Assembly: GCF_003336805.1 (NCBI RefSeq)
Contig: NZ_QFWJ01000013.1
Coordinates: forward strand, 1 to 64,000
Source: Marinospirillum perlucidum
Lineage (GTDB): Bacteria > Pseudomonadota > Gammaproteobacteria > Pseudomonadales > Halomonadaceae
Direction of reading: 5' to 3'
Length of the DNA stretch: 64,000 nucleotides
The notes below the pieces were generated by a model. That model was given only the letters and a program-made list of their open reading frames with translations. It did no database searches and was not told the origin of the DNA. Below are positions 47,020 to 54,922 of this stretch, in pieces. Numbering within the stretch: the first letter of the stretch is position 1; every line of letters begins with the position of its first letter. The translations under genes were made by a program, and so were the position numbers.

Positions 47020-47433
47020 CTAAAAAGGCGATTCTTCTTCATTCAGCGGGCGAACTTCCAGGCGCTCACTGTTGGCAATTCGAATATGCTGGCCATGACG
47101 GGTGGTAAAGGCCTTTTCCTGAAGGTCTTTTTTGTAGACCTCGTAAACATCATCCTGTCCGGAAACCGGGTTGACGACCCGAACTTCCAAAAGGGTGTGC
47201 TTGTCCTGCCAGTCATAATAGGCATAACCACCACTGGCCAGAAGGGCGACGGCCACCACCAGAAAGACGAATACCTTGGCAAAACGCACCCGGTCAGGGT
47301 GTTCCAGCTGACCGGCCAAGGGTTGCTGGGGAGCTCTTTGTTGGTGGTTTGACTCCTGCTGTCTTAATTGTTTCTTCCAGTAGAAGTAGGTCACGGCCAA
47401 AACCAGGCCAGTGATCAAAATTTTTCCCAGCAT
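47020..47433 (-). CDS. Hypothetical membrane protein
   Basis: The 137-residue protein is not recognised. It has an N-terminal helix (about 3-19), a Gln-rich polar linker (LRQQESNHQQRAPQQ), a second hydrophobic helix (about 52-72, FAKVFVFLVVAVALLASGGYAYY in shape) and a C-terminal soluble domain of about 60 residues. It is immediately upstream of sufE and probably cotranscribed. Confidence 0.7.
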   Translation of the reverse strand: MLGKILITGLVLAVTYFYWKKQLRQQESNHQQRAPQQPLAGQLEHPDRVRFAKVFVFLVVAVALLASGGYAYYDWQDKHTLLEVRVVNPVSGQDDVYEVYKKDLQEKAFTTRHGQHIRIANSERLEVRPLNEEESPF

Positions 47434-47487
47434 CCGCGCTTATCTCTCAAGTCTGCAGGCCTATAAAGATGGCCAGTCTAGCAGATT

Positions 47488-48684
47488 TTAGTCCTGCTGG
47501 CTGTCCGTCCAGGGAGCCTGCCAAGCCTGCTTGTCATTTTCTTTTTGCCAGGCTTCCTCTTCCTCGTGCATATAGATACGAGTAGTCGCCAGGCTGGCAT
47601 GACGAGCATTTCTGGCCAGAAAACGCAGCTCCACCCCGGCATCAGCCTGGTGCGTAATCGAGGTATGCCGAAACCAGTGGGTTGAGGTTTTGGCCAGGCG
47701 TTCTGCGATTTCCGGCTGTTTTCCCGCAAAGGCACGGCTGGCCTCATCAGTCAGATCCTTCATGGTGCGGTAAATCATGTTGGCAGAGATACCCTTATTG
47801 CCTTGCAGATCGCGTATAACCGGACTGGAATCTTCCTGTGAGGGCAGGGGTGAACAACCCAGAAACTCGCGGTAGCGTTTCAGTGCAGCAATCAGTGCTT
47901 TGCTCACCGGGATTTCAGCATACTTCTGGCCCTTGCCCTCCACGGCCCACCACCAGTGGCCGCGACGTTGAAAGAAATCATTCATACGCGCATTGGCCAC
48001 TTCATGCACACGAGGCGCCAGGAGGTACAAAAAAGCCAGTAGAAGCCGCCAGCGCTCCAGCTGACGTTGCCGTTTGACGCTGTCTGCAGGCTGGTGTTGC
48101 AAAAAATCCACCAATGCTTCCCAGGTTTCCTGATCCAGGTGCCTCTCTCTGACCTGACGAGCCTCCTGGCGAATTTCCTTTTGTCGAACCAGCGCCAAAG
48201 GATTGCCTGCCAGATAGCCAGCCGAATGCAGATAATGAAAAAGCCCCTTGAGGATGCGTAAGGCATGTTGCTGGCTGCTGCGACTTAACCCGCCTTTAAA
48301 GGGTTTCCAGTCAGCACTATGGCGCGGTGCCCGGCCATGGCCACACCAACGGGCTGTAGGCTGTGGGTCCTGCAGAAAGCGTTGATAGTCAGCCAGATCA
48401 TCCCGGTTAAGGCTGGAGAAAGCCTTGCCCTTTTCTATCCAGCACCAGAGCAAGAGGCGCTCCGCTTCTTTTCTATAGGTTCTGAACGTCTGTGGCTGTT
48501 CCTGGTATTCCAATAGCCAGGACTGCACAGCCTCCAGGTCGGTCTGGGCAGCCAACTGACAGGGAACATTTAATGCGGGCCGGTTGCTGCCATAACGGCC
48601 TGACAATTCCTCGGGCAATTCCGGTAAACGCTCCAGTGGCACCAAGGGCAAAGCCTGGGTGGTTGGCTTGATCTGCGTGGCCAT
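47488..48684 (-). CDS. Tyrosine recombinase (phage-integrase family)
   Basis: The 398-residue protein (ATG 48684, AGGA 6 bp upstream; an ATG 18 bp earlier lacks an SD) has an N-terminal SAM-like core-binding domain (about 55-170) and a C-terminal catalytic domain (about 190-385). The catalytic set is visible: Arg in LLAPRVHEV, Lys in GKGQKYAEIPV, HWFRHTS with His and Arg, ARHASLATTRIYMH with His and the nucleophilic Tyr. It is divergent from a KfrA-like gene, with palindromes between. No tRNA or prophage genes flank it. Confidence 0.9.
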   Translation of the reverse strand: MATQIKPTTQALPLVPLERLPELPEELSGRYGSNRPALNVPCQLAAQTDLEAVQSWLLEYQEQPQTFRTYRKEAERLLLWCWIEKGKAFSSLNRDDLADYQRFLQDPQPTARWCGHGRAPRHSADWKPFKGGLSRSSQQHALRILKGLFHYLHSAGYLAGNPLALVRQKEIRQEARQVRERHLDQETWEALVDFLQHQPADSVKRQRQLERWRLLLAFLYLLAPRVHEVANARMNDFFQRRGHWWWAVEGKGQKYAEIPVSKALIAALKRYREFLGCSPLPSQEDSSPVIRDLQGNKGISANMIYRTMKDLTDEASRAFAGKQPEIAERLAKTSTHWFRHTSITHQADAGVELRFLARNARHASLATTRIYMHEEEEAWQKENDKQAWQAPWTDSQQD

Positions 48685-48745
48685 ATTGGTTCCTGAAAGC
48701 ATGGGTTTGTCTGCATTTTATCTGTAACGGAGCTGCCTTTCCAGC

Positions 48746-48773
48746 ATTCATGATAATTACGGTTATCATGAAT
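48746..48773. repeat. Perfect 11-bp inverted repeat between integrase and kfrA-like genes
   Basis: ATTCATGATAA (48746-48756) and TTATCATGAAT (48763-48773) are exact inverted copies separated by TTACGG. It lies about 60 bp upstream of the integrase start. It could be an operator for the KfrA-like protein or a recombinase binding/core site. Confidence 0.85.
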
Positions 48774-48787
48774 AGAGCAGCTATATC

Positions 48788-48822
48788 GTATTATATTTTA
48801 CTTTTTACGTAAAACGTAATAT
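48788..48822. repeat. AT-rich imperfect palindrome upstream of kfrA-like gene
   Basis: A 14-nt left arm (48788-48801, GTATTATATTTTAC) matches the complement of a right arm (48809-48822) at 11 positions. The centre includes the perfect 12-bp palindrome TTTTACGTAAAA (48803-48814). KfrA-type proteins are known to bind AT-rich palindromes near their own promoter, so this is a candidate autoregulatory operator. Confidence 0.65.
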
Positions 48823-48902
48823 TATCCTTAAAAACTTGAGCCAAGGCTTCAAAGCCTAGATAACACCAAGGTTCCTCCCCCGATAAATCCAGGAGATGCA
48901 TC

Positions 48903-49931
48903 ATGGCCAGAAAAGGTGTCGAATATGCTGAGGTGGTTGCCACGATCCAACAGCTGCATCGTCAAGGTGAAAACCCGACTGTTCAGAGGATTCGTGAACA
49001 CCTGGGGCGTGGTAGCTTTACCACTCTCAGCGAGCATCTGCGTACTTGGCGTGAAGAGCAGCGACAAGCAGGCCCTTTGCAACATGAAGGCAAGGAACAG
49101 CCACCGGAAGCCTTGCTGGAGCTGACACAACAGCTATGGCAACAGGCTTGTAATCAGGCAGAAGAAAAATTGCAGCAATATCGTCAGGCCGCAGATGAAC
49201 AGATACGCCAGGCGCTGGAAGAAAAGCATCAGGCCCTAGAAAAAGTACAGCTGAGTGAAGAGCGCAATCATCTCCTGACATCTCAAAATGCTCAGCTACA
49301 GGAAGAAAAGCATCAGCAAACTGTGGCCAGAACGCGTCTGGAAGAAGAAAATCGCCATCAGGAAAAGAAAATCGAATCCCTGAGCCAGGAACACCAGCTT
49401 CTGGAACAGGAGTTAAATGCCGGCAAGTTGTTGTTGGCTCAGCGTCAGGAAGAACATCAGGCAGAGATAGAGCGCCTGCATCAGGAGTATCAAACCAGCC
49501 TGGAAAAAGAGCAGGAACGCAATGAAGCCCATCAGCAGCGCTGGATGCAGGAAGTGGATCTGGCCCGCCAGGAGGCTCGGGAACTTAAAAGCGAAATGGC
49601 TGCTAAACAGCAAACCTGGCAGGAAGAAACCAAGGAGCTGCATGCACAGCTAAAACAATACCAAGGCAAGCTGGAAGCAAGCAGCCAGCAAAGGCTTCAA
49701 CTTGAAGAAAAAACTCGGGACCAACAAACCCGACTGCACGACCTGGAAGTGACTCAACAGGAACTGATGCAGAAAAATGAAGCCGTCTTGCTAGAAACCC
49801 AAGCCAAGCAGGCTGAGCTGGTGGATCTTAAAAAACAGCTGGAAGAAAAAGGCCAGCAATTAAGACTGGCCCGAAAAGAATTGGAGAAAGCCAGGGCAAA
49901 GCGCAGCTCTCCCCTGATCATGACACCCTAA
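48903..49931 (+). CDS. KfrA-like coiled-coil DNA-binding protein
   Basis: The 342-residue protein has an N-terminal KfrA-type DNA-binding domain (about 1-60; VVATIQQLHRQGENPTVQRI and LGRGSFTTLSEHLRTWR). A very long Glu/Gln/Lys-rich coiled coil follows (about 65-335). KfrA on IncP plasmids binds operators and forms filaments that aid stable inheritance. Here the gene is chromosomal and divergent from a tyrosine recombinase. The ATG has AGGAG 7 bp upstream. Its end overlaps the convergent usp gene by 4 bp. Confidence 0.85.
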   Translation: MARKGVEYAEVVATIQQLHRQGENPTVQRIREHLGRGSFTTLSEHLRTWREEQRQAGPLQHEGKEQPPEALLELTQQLWQQACNQAEEKLQQYRQAADEQIRQALEEKHQALEKVQLSEERNHLLTSQNAQLQEEKHQQTVARTRLEEENRHQEKKIESLSQEHQLLEQELNAGKLLLAQRQEEHQAEIERLHQEYQTSLEKEQERNEAHQQRWMQEVDLARQEARELKSEMAAKQQTWQEETKELHAQLKQYQGKLEASSQQRLQLEEKTRDQQTRLHDLEVTQQELMQKNEAVLLETQAKQAELVDLKKQLEEKGQQLRLARKELEKARAKRSSPLIMTP

Positions 49932-50374
49932 GTCTGGTGATCACGAATAACCATCACCGAGATTTCTGCCCTTTCCACCACCCGTGCAGCCGTAGAGCCG
50001 AGGAAAAAGCGCTCAACTGCTTTAGGGCTATGACTGGGGATGACGATCAGATCAGCCCCTACCCTTTTGGCCTCCTGCAAAATCTGCTTGTAAGGCTTGC
50101 CTTCAACAGCATGAAGCTTGACTTGAAGGCCGTCGGGAATAAAAGGCTCTACCAGGTCGGTGAGCTGCTGATAGACTTCCTTGAGCAGCTGGTCCAAATC
50201 CTTTTGCGGGAAATAGCTGGCCACGACCGGCGACCCAAACCCGGGCAAGACACTGAGCACATGCAGGCAACTGTCATGGGTTTTAGCCAGATCAACAGCT
50301 GCTTGAATCGCCTTTTTCGATTCCTGGCCTTCGCTGATATCCAGCGGTAATAAAATCTGCTTAAACATAATCAT
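49928..50374 (-). CDS. Universal stress protein (UspA family, TeaD-like)
   Basis: The 148-residue protein begins FKQILLPLDISEGQESKKAI and has a C-terminal nucleotide-binding region GADLIVIPSHSPKAVERFFLGSTAARVV; the usual GSHGxxG reads PSHSPKA, so ATP binding may be altered. Its ATG overlaps the TRAP permease stop (TGATG), so it belongs to that operon. In Halomonas the Usp TeaD is encoded with the TeaABC TRAP transporter and tunes uptake, which suggests a similar role. An ATG two codons later (50368) is also possible. Confidence 0.88.
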   Translation of the reverse strand: MIMFKQILLPLDISEGQESKKAIQAAVDLAKTHDSCLHVLSVLPGFGSPVVASYFPQKDLDQLLKEVYQQLTDLVEPFIPDGLQVKLHAVEGKPYKQILQEAKRVGADLIVIPSHSPKAVERFFLGSTAARVVERAEISVMVIRDHQT

Positions 50375-52992
50375 CAGGCCTCGCTGGACATTTTGGGGGT
50401 TTCTTCTTCACGTCTGGCACGGGCTTTCTGCAACCAGCCAATCAGACCCAAAAGCAGGAGCGGAGGCAAGAGCATCCATTCCTTCGCCGGTCTTTCCCGG
50501 TCTCTTTCTACACCGGTGATCTCCCAGCCAAAATCGATACCCAGTGCCTGGGCAGGTGAATCCCAGGTGACCATATCGACAATAACTTCCGTTTCAGTGA
50601 CCTGCAGCATCAAGCCAGCTTCTTCCAGTCTTGCCTGCCCCTCCCCGGCATCACCCAGAGGCAAGCGAACCACCTTACTGACTTCACGTCCATCCAGGCT
50701 TTCACCTTCCACCCAGATACGCAGCCCCTGATCTTCAGGTACCCGCTCCGCTGCTTCCAGTATCTGGGTTGCAGGCAAGCGATCTACCGGTGGATACACC
50801 ATATCCCACCAGAAACCGGGCCTGAAAAGCGTAAAGGCTATCAGTAACATGGCCAGAGTTTCCCACCAGCGATTGCGGGTCAGCCAGAAATTCTGGGTGG
50901 CTGCAGCAAAGACCAGCATGGCCAGGGTGGCTCCAAATACCACGGTTATAAAGTGGAACCAGTTGGTGATATCAATCAGCAAGAGGTTGGTATTGAAGAT
51001 AAACATAAAGGGCAAAATGGCCGTACGTATGTCGTAGGTAAAACCCTGGACACCGGTTTTAATCGGATCAGCCTTGGCGACAGCAGCCGCTGCATAGGCG
51101 GCCAAGCCCACCGGCGGAGTATCATCGGCCAGAATGCCAAAATAGAAGACAAACAGATGAACAGCGATCAAGGGAACCAGAAGACCGTTCTGCGCCCCCA
51201 GCTCTACAATCACCGGCGCCATCAAGGTGGATACCACGATATAGTTGGCTGTGGTCGGTAGGCCCATCCCCAGAATCAGGCTGATTACGGCAGTGAAAAA
51301 CAGGATCAACATCAGGCTGCCGCCAGAGATGAACTCCACAAAGTCCGTCATCACCAGACCTATGCCTGTCAGGGTCACCGTACCCACCACAATACCCGCT
51401 GCGGCCGTGGCCACCCCGATAGCAATCATGTTACGCGCCCCGGCAATCAAGCCCTCGTAAAGGTCTACCAAGCCATCACGAAAGGCTTTTTTGGGCTCCA
51501 GCAACTGCTTCTGGTTACGACGATTACGGAACCAGGCTTGTAGAGGCCGGTGGGTTACCACGATAAAAATCATGAAGATGGTGGCCCAAAAAGCAGCAAC
51601 GCCAGGTGAAAAGCGTTCAACAGCCAGACACCAGACCAGAATGACGACGGGCAGCAGAAAATAAAGGCCGGATTTGACCGTTGGCCCCACCTCCGGCAAT
51701 TCCATAACAGGGCTTTCTGGATCATCCATGCTCAGTTCGGGATATTTGCAGGCATAAGCCACCAGTGCAAAATAAACCAACAGAGTCAGAAGCAGCACGA
51801 CGGCCAACGCCCAACTGCCAAAAATCAGTTTGATCCAGCCTATGCCATAGTAAACCGCCAGGGACAGGATACAGATCCCCAGAATCGTGCCCACAAAACT
51901 GGTCAGACTATGCAAAAGTGTGGGTTTATAACGCCGTGGAATCCCTTCCATTCTGGCCTTACTGGCTTCCAGATGAACGATATAAATCAGGGCGATATAA
52001 GAGATTAATGCCGGCAGGATGGCATGCTTGATTACATCCAGATAGGGAATACCGACATATTCCACCATCAAAAAGGCCGCTGCCCCCATAATTGGCGGTG
52101 TCAGCTGACCATTGGTTGAGGAGGCTACCTCAACAGCACCTGCTTTGGTGGGCGGAAAACCGACTCGCTTCATCAGCGGAATGGTAAAGGTGCCGGTAGT
52201 AACCACATTGGCAATGGAAGAACCGGAAATAATGCCAGACATGCCCGAAGCCACAACAGCGGCCTTGGCTGGCCCACCTTTCATGTGACCTAAAAGAGAA
52301 AAGGCGACCTTGATAAAATAATTGCCCGCCCCTGCTTTTTCCAGAAGCGCACCAAAAAGTACAAACAAGAAGACAAAACTGACGGATACGCCGACAGCCA
52401 CCCCAAACACCCCTTCGGAAGTCAGCCATTGATGGGATAACAAGCGTTCCAGACTGGCGCCCTGATGAGAAATCACATCAGGAAAATAGGGGCCAAAATA
52501 GGTGTAAATCAGAAAAACACCGGCCACCACCATCAAAGGGGGGCCTAATGCACGCCGGGTGGCTTCCAGCAAAAGCACCATACCCATACCGGCAAAGACC
52601 AGATCGGTGGTAATGGGTATGCCTGGACGAGTGGCCAGGGCCTCATAGGCAAAAACCAGATAGAGGGCAGAAGCCGAGCCGGCCAGTGCGAACAACCAGT
52701 CATGCCAGGGAATACGGTTTTGCGGTGAATGTTTGAAGGCCGGATAGGCCAGAAAAGCCAGAAAGATGGCAAAAGCCAGATGAATAGGTCTGGCAAACGA
52801 TGAGCTGATCAATGAAAAGGGTGATGCATACCATAGCTGAAACAAGGACCAGCAAAGAGCAACCAGTAAAACCAACTTGCCCGCCAGCCCGGCTGGATGG
52901 CGGGCACCGCTTTCCGCTTCTACCAGCTTGCTGGCATCCTGCTCAGCAGATTCGTCGATACTGATGTCTTTCCTGTTATTGTTTTCAGTCAT
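50374..52992 (-). CDS. TRAP transporter fused permease (4TM + 12TM, TAXI type)
   Basis: The 872-residue protein joins the small DctQ-like and large DctM-like subunits. About four helices lie in residues 30-170, followed by the DctM domain with ASGMSGIISGSSIANVVTTG and STNGQLTPPIMGAAAFLMVEY. A second half contains GMGLPTTANYIVVSTLMAP and FGILADDTPPVGLAAYAAA, and a C-terminal DUF3394-like soluble part precedes a last helix near residue 850. The ATG at 52992 has AGAGGA 7 bp upstream. It works with the TAXI binding protein upstream in sodium-coupled uptake of an unknown, probably carboxylate or amino-acid-like, solute. Confidence 0.92.
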   Translation of the reverse strand: MTENNNRKDISIDESAEQDASKLVEAESGARHPAGLAGKLVLLVALCWSLFQLWYASPFSLISSSFARPIHLAFAIFLAFLAYPAFKHSPQNRIPWHDWLFALAGSASALYLVFAYEALATRPGIPITTDLVFAGMGMVLLLEATRRALGPPLMVVAGVFLIYTYFGPYFPDVISHQGASLERLLSHQWLTSEGVFGVAVGVSVSFVFLFVLFGALLEKAGAGNYFIKVAFSLLGHMKGGPAKAAVVASGMSGIISGSSIANVVTTGTFTIPLMKRVGFPPTKAGAVEVASSTNGQLTPPIMGAAAFLMVEYVGIPYLDVIKHAILPALISYIALIYIVHLEASKARMEGIPRRYKPTLLHSLTSFVGTILGICILSLAVYYGIGWIKLIFGSWALAVVLLLTLLVYFALVAYACKYPELSMDDPESPVMELPEVGPTVKSGLYFLLPVVILVWCLAVERFSPGVAAFWATIFMIFIVVTHRPLQAWFRNRRNQKQLLEPKKAFRDGLVDLYEGLIAGARNMIAIGVATAAAGIVVGTVTLTGIGLVMTDFVEFISGGSLMLILFFTAVISLILGMGLPTTANYIVVSTLMAPVIVELGAQNGLLVPLIAVHLFVFYFGILADDTPPVGLAAYAAAAVAKADPIKTGVQGFTYDIRTAILPFMFIFNTNLLLIDITNWFHFITVVFGATLAMLVFAAATQNFWLTRNRWWETLAMLLIAFTLFRPGFWWDMVYPPVDRLPATQILEAAERVPEDQGLRIWVEGESLDGREVSKVVRLPLGDAGEGQARLEEAGLMLQVTETEVIVDMVTWDSPAQALGIDFGWEITGVERDRERPAKEWMLLPPLLLLGLIGWLQKARARREEETPKMSSEA

Positions 52993-53011
52993 CCTGATGT
53001 CCTCTACCAAA

Positions 53012-53048
53012 TAAAAATGCCAGCTAAACCGGACCGGCTAGCTGGCAT
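53012..53048 (-). terminator. Terminator/attenuator between TAXI binding-protein and permease genes
   Basis: ATGCCAGCTA and TAGCTGGCAT form a perfect 10-bp stem (minus strand 53048-53039 and 53026-53017), followed by TTTTTATTT. Placed inside the operon, it should let more binding protein than permease be made, as is common in transporter operons. Confidence 0.82.
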
Positions 53049-53075
53049 TCATAGCAAAAACGCAAACCTAACTGA

Positions 53076-54059
53076 TCAGTCGATCAGGCCAGCTTCACGA
53101 TAGTAACGCTCTGCACCGGGATGCAGGGGCGCAGATAGACCGGCACGGACCATGTCTTCTTTTTCCAGACCCGCAAAGGCTGGATGCAGACGGGTGAAGG
53201 TATCAAAGTTATCAAAAACAGCCTTCACCAGCTGATAGACCTGCTCATCCGGTGTTTCTGCAGTGGTGACCAGAGTTGCGGCAACACCAAAGGTTTCAAC
53301 GGGATCCGGGTTACCCGCATATTCACCGCCAGGGATAGTAGCACGGCGATAGTAGGGGTATTCTGCCAGAAGTTCATCGACGTAATCACCACGGACATTG
53401 ACCAGACGGCTGTCACAGCTGCTGGTTGCTTCCTTGATGGAACCACTAGGGTGGCCTACCACGTAAATCATGGCGTCAATGCGATTGTCGCAGAGAGCGC
53501 TGGACATTTCTGCCGCTCTAAGATCAGCTGCCTGGGCGTAGATATCCATGCTTTGGCCACGCAATTCCTGCAACTGCTCAACCGTTGAACGCTGGCCGGA
53601 ACCGGGATTGCCTACGTTGACGCGCTTGCCTTCCAGATCATCAAATTCGGTGGCATTAGCATCCGCGCGGGCAACTACGGTAAAGGCTTCAGGGTGAATA
53701 GAGAAAACGGCACGCAGATCCTCATAAGCACCTGCATCTTCAAACTGGGCTTCACCACGGTAAGCATTGTACTGAACATCAGACTGGGCCACCCCAAAAT
53801 CCAGTTCGCCAGCCCGGATGGTGTTCACGTTATAAGCTGAACCCCCGGTACTCTCAACCGAGCAGCGGATACCGTGTTCGCTACGATTACGGTTGACCAG
53901 TCTGCAGATAGCGCCACCAGTTGGATAATAAACACCCGTGACACCACCGGTCCCTATAGTGATAAAGCTTTCATTGGCAAGAACCTGGGAGCTGGCAGTG
54001 GCCAGTCCCAAGCCGGCTGTGACAGCGGCCGCTGCCAGTGATGTTTTAAGCCTTGACAT
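53076..54059 (-). CDS. TAXI-family TRAP transporter solute-binding protein
   Basis: The 327-residue periplasmic protein has a signal peptide (MSRLKTSLAAAAVTAGLGLATASSQVLA in form, cleavage after VLA). The mature part opens ITIGTGGVTGVYYPTGGAICRLVN, the TAXI signature, and has ELDFGVAQSDVQYNAYRG and VNVGNPGSGQRSTVEQL. Members bind glutamate, glutamine or 2-oxoglutarate-like ligands, but specificity cannot be read here. It is the first gene of taxi-permease-usp, with a strong promoter upstream. Confidence 0.93.
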   Translation of the reverse strand: MSRLKTSLAAAAVTAGLGLATASSQVLANESFITIGTGGVTGVYYPTGGAICRLVNRNRSEHGIRCSVESTGGSAYNVNTIRAGELDFGVAQSDVQYNAYRGEAQFEDAGAYEDLRAVFSIHPEAFTVVARADANATEFDDLEGKRVNVGNPGSGQRSTVEQLQELRGQSMDIYAQAADLRAAEMSSALCDNRIDAMIYVVGHPSGSIKEATSSCDSRLVNVRGDYVDELLAEYPYYRRATIPGGEYAGNPDPVETFGVAATLVTTAETPDEQVYQLVKAVFDNFDTFTRLHPAFAGLEKEDMVRAGLSAPLHPGAERYYREAGLID

Positions 54060-54107
54060 GCTTTTTCTCCTAAGCTGCTCTTTTTCGATTTTGTTGCTGC
54101 GTATCTA

Positions 54108-54136
54108 AATCTAGGTAGTTGTTCAGCTGTTGTCAA
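54108..54136 (-). promoter_or_regulatory. Sigma-70 promoter of the TAXI-TRAP operon
   Basis: On the minus strand, a perfect -35 TTGACA (54136-54131) and -10 TAGATT (54113-54108) are separated by 17 bp. Transcription would start about 40 bp before the ATG of the binding-protein gene. Confidence 0.7.
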
Positions 54137-54150
54137 AGCTTTATAGAGGA

Positions 54151-54759
54151 TTATTTGTAATAGGCGTTTTCGTTGTCACTGTGGTCGGTAACATCACGAA
54201 CACCTTTCAATTCTGGCAAACGCTCGAGCAATGTCTTTTCAACACCGTCTTTCAGAGTTAAATCCACTGCTGAGCAACCCTGACAACCACCGCCAAACTG
54301 CAGAACCGCAATCTGATCGTCTGTCAGCTCGATCAGTTTAATCTCACCCCCGTGTGCAGCCAGGCCCGGATTGATATCGCTATAGAGTACATAGTTGATT
54401 TGATCGGCCAGCGGGCTATCCTTGCTGACCTTGGGCATCTTGGCATTGGGTGCCTTGATGGTCAGTTGACCGCCCATGCGATCAGGATTGAAATCGACAA
54501 CAGCTTCTTCCAGGAAAGGAATGCTGTTCTTTTCCAGAAAGACTTTGATTTTTTCCAGTTCAACCACTTCATCACTGGCTTCTTCTTCGCCAGGACGGCA
54601 GTAGGCCAGGCAGGTCTCAGCATAGGGTGTGCCCGGTTGGGTGATAAAAACGCGGACACCCATACCTTCAACATCCTGCTTGCTCAGCAGTTCGGCCAGA
54701 TAGTTTTCTGCAGATTCGGTAATCTCCAGCGGTTTATTGGGTGCTTCGACTTCGCTCAT
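54151..54759 (-). CDS. nfuA: Fe-S biogenesis protein NfuA
   Basis: The 202-residue protein has an N-terminal degenerate A-type carrier domain (about 1-95; [15 protein letters not shown]) and a C-terminal Nfu domain (about 105-190; [17 protein letters not shown]) with the cluster-ligating pair in [12 protein letters not shown]. It carries [4Fe-4S] clusters under oxidative stress or iron limitation. The ATG at 54759 has GGAAG upstream; a GTG five codons earlier is less likely. It is divergent from metH. Confidence 0.95.
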   Translation of the reverse strand: MSEVEAPNKPLEITESAENYLAELLSKQDVEGMGVRVFITQPGTPYAETCLAYCRPGEEEASDEVVELEKIKVFLEKNSIPFLEEAVVDFNPDRMGGQLTIKAPNAKMPKVSKDSPLADQINYVLYSDINPGLAAHGGEIKLIELTDDQIAVLQFGGGCQGCSAVDLTLKDGVEKTLLERLPELKGVRDVTDHSDNENAYYK

Positions 54760-54880
54760 ATACTTTTCTTCCACCTAAGTAAGGAAATTTTCTTAGCTTC
54801 ATCTTAGTCAATGCAGGCGTGAAGAACAATACCTTAGTTTTTTGATAGGTCTTTTTATCTGACTCCATCCCTGTGTTTTT

Positions 54881-54888
54881 GCTAGAAT
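54881..54888 (+). promoter_or_regulatory. Extended -10 promoter upstream of metH
   Basis: TGCTAGAAT gives an extended -10 (TGn plus TAGAAT at 54883-54888). The region 17 bp upstream (TGACTC) is a weak -35. The leader would be only about 30 nt, leaving no room for a cobalamin riboswitch. Confidence 0.5.
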
Positions 54889-54922
54889 GTTGCAAATTTT
54901 TCTGTTGGAGCAGTCAACCTTG

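Noticed and set aside
54775-54922. Cobalamin riboswitch upstream of metH
   Set aside because: I looked for a B12-box-like element; the gap is short and the probable promoter leaves a leader of about 30 nt.
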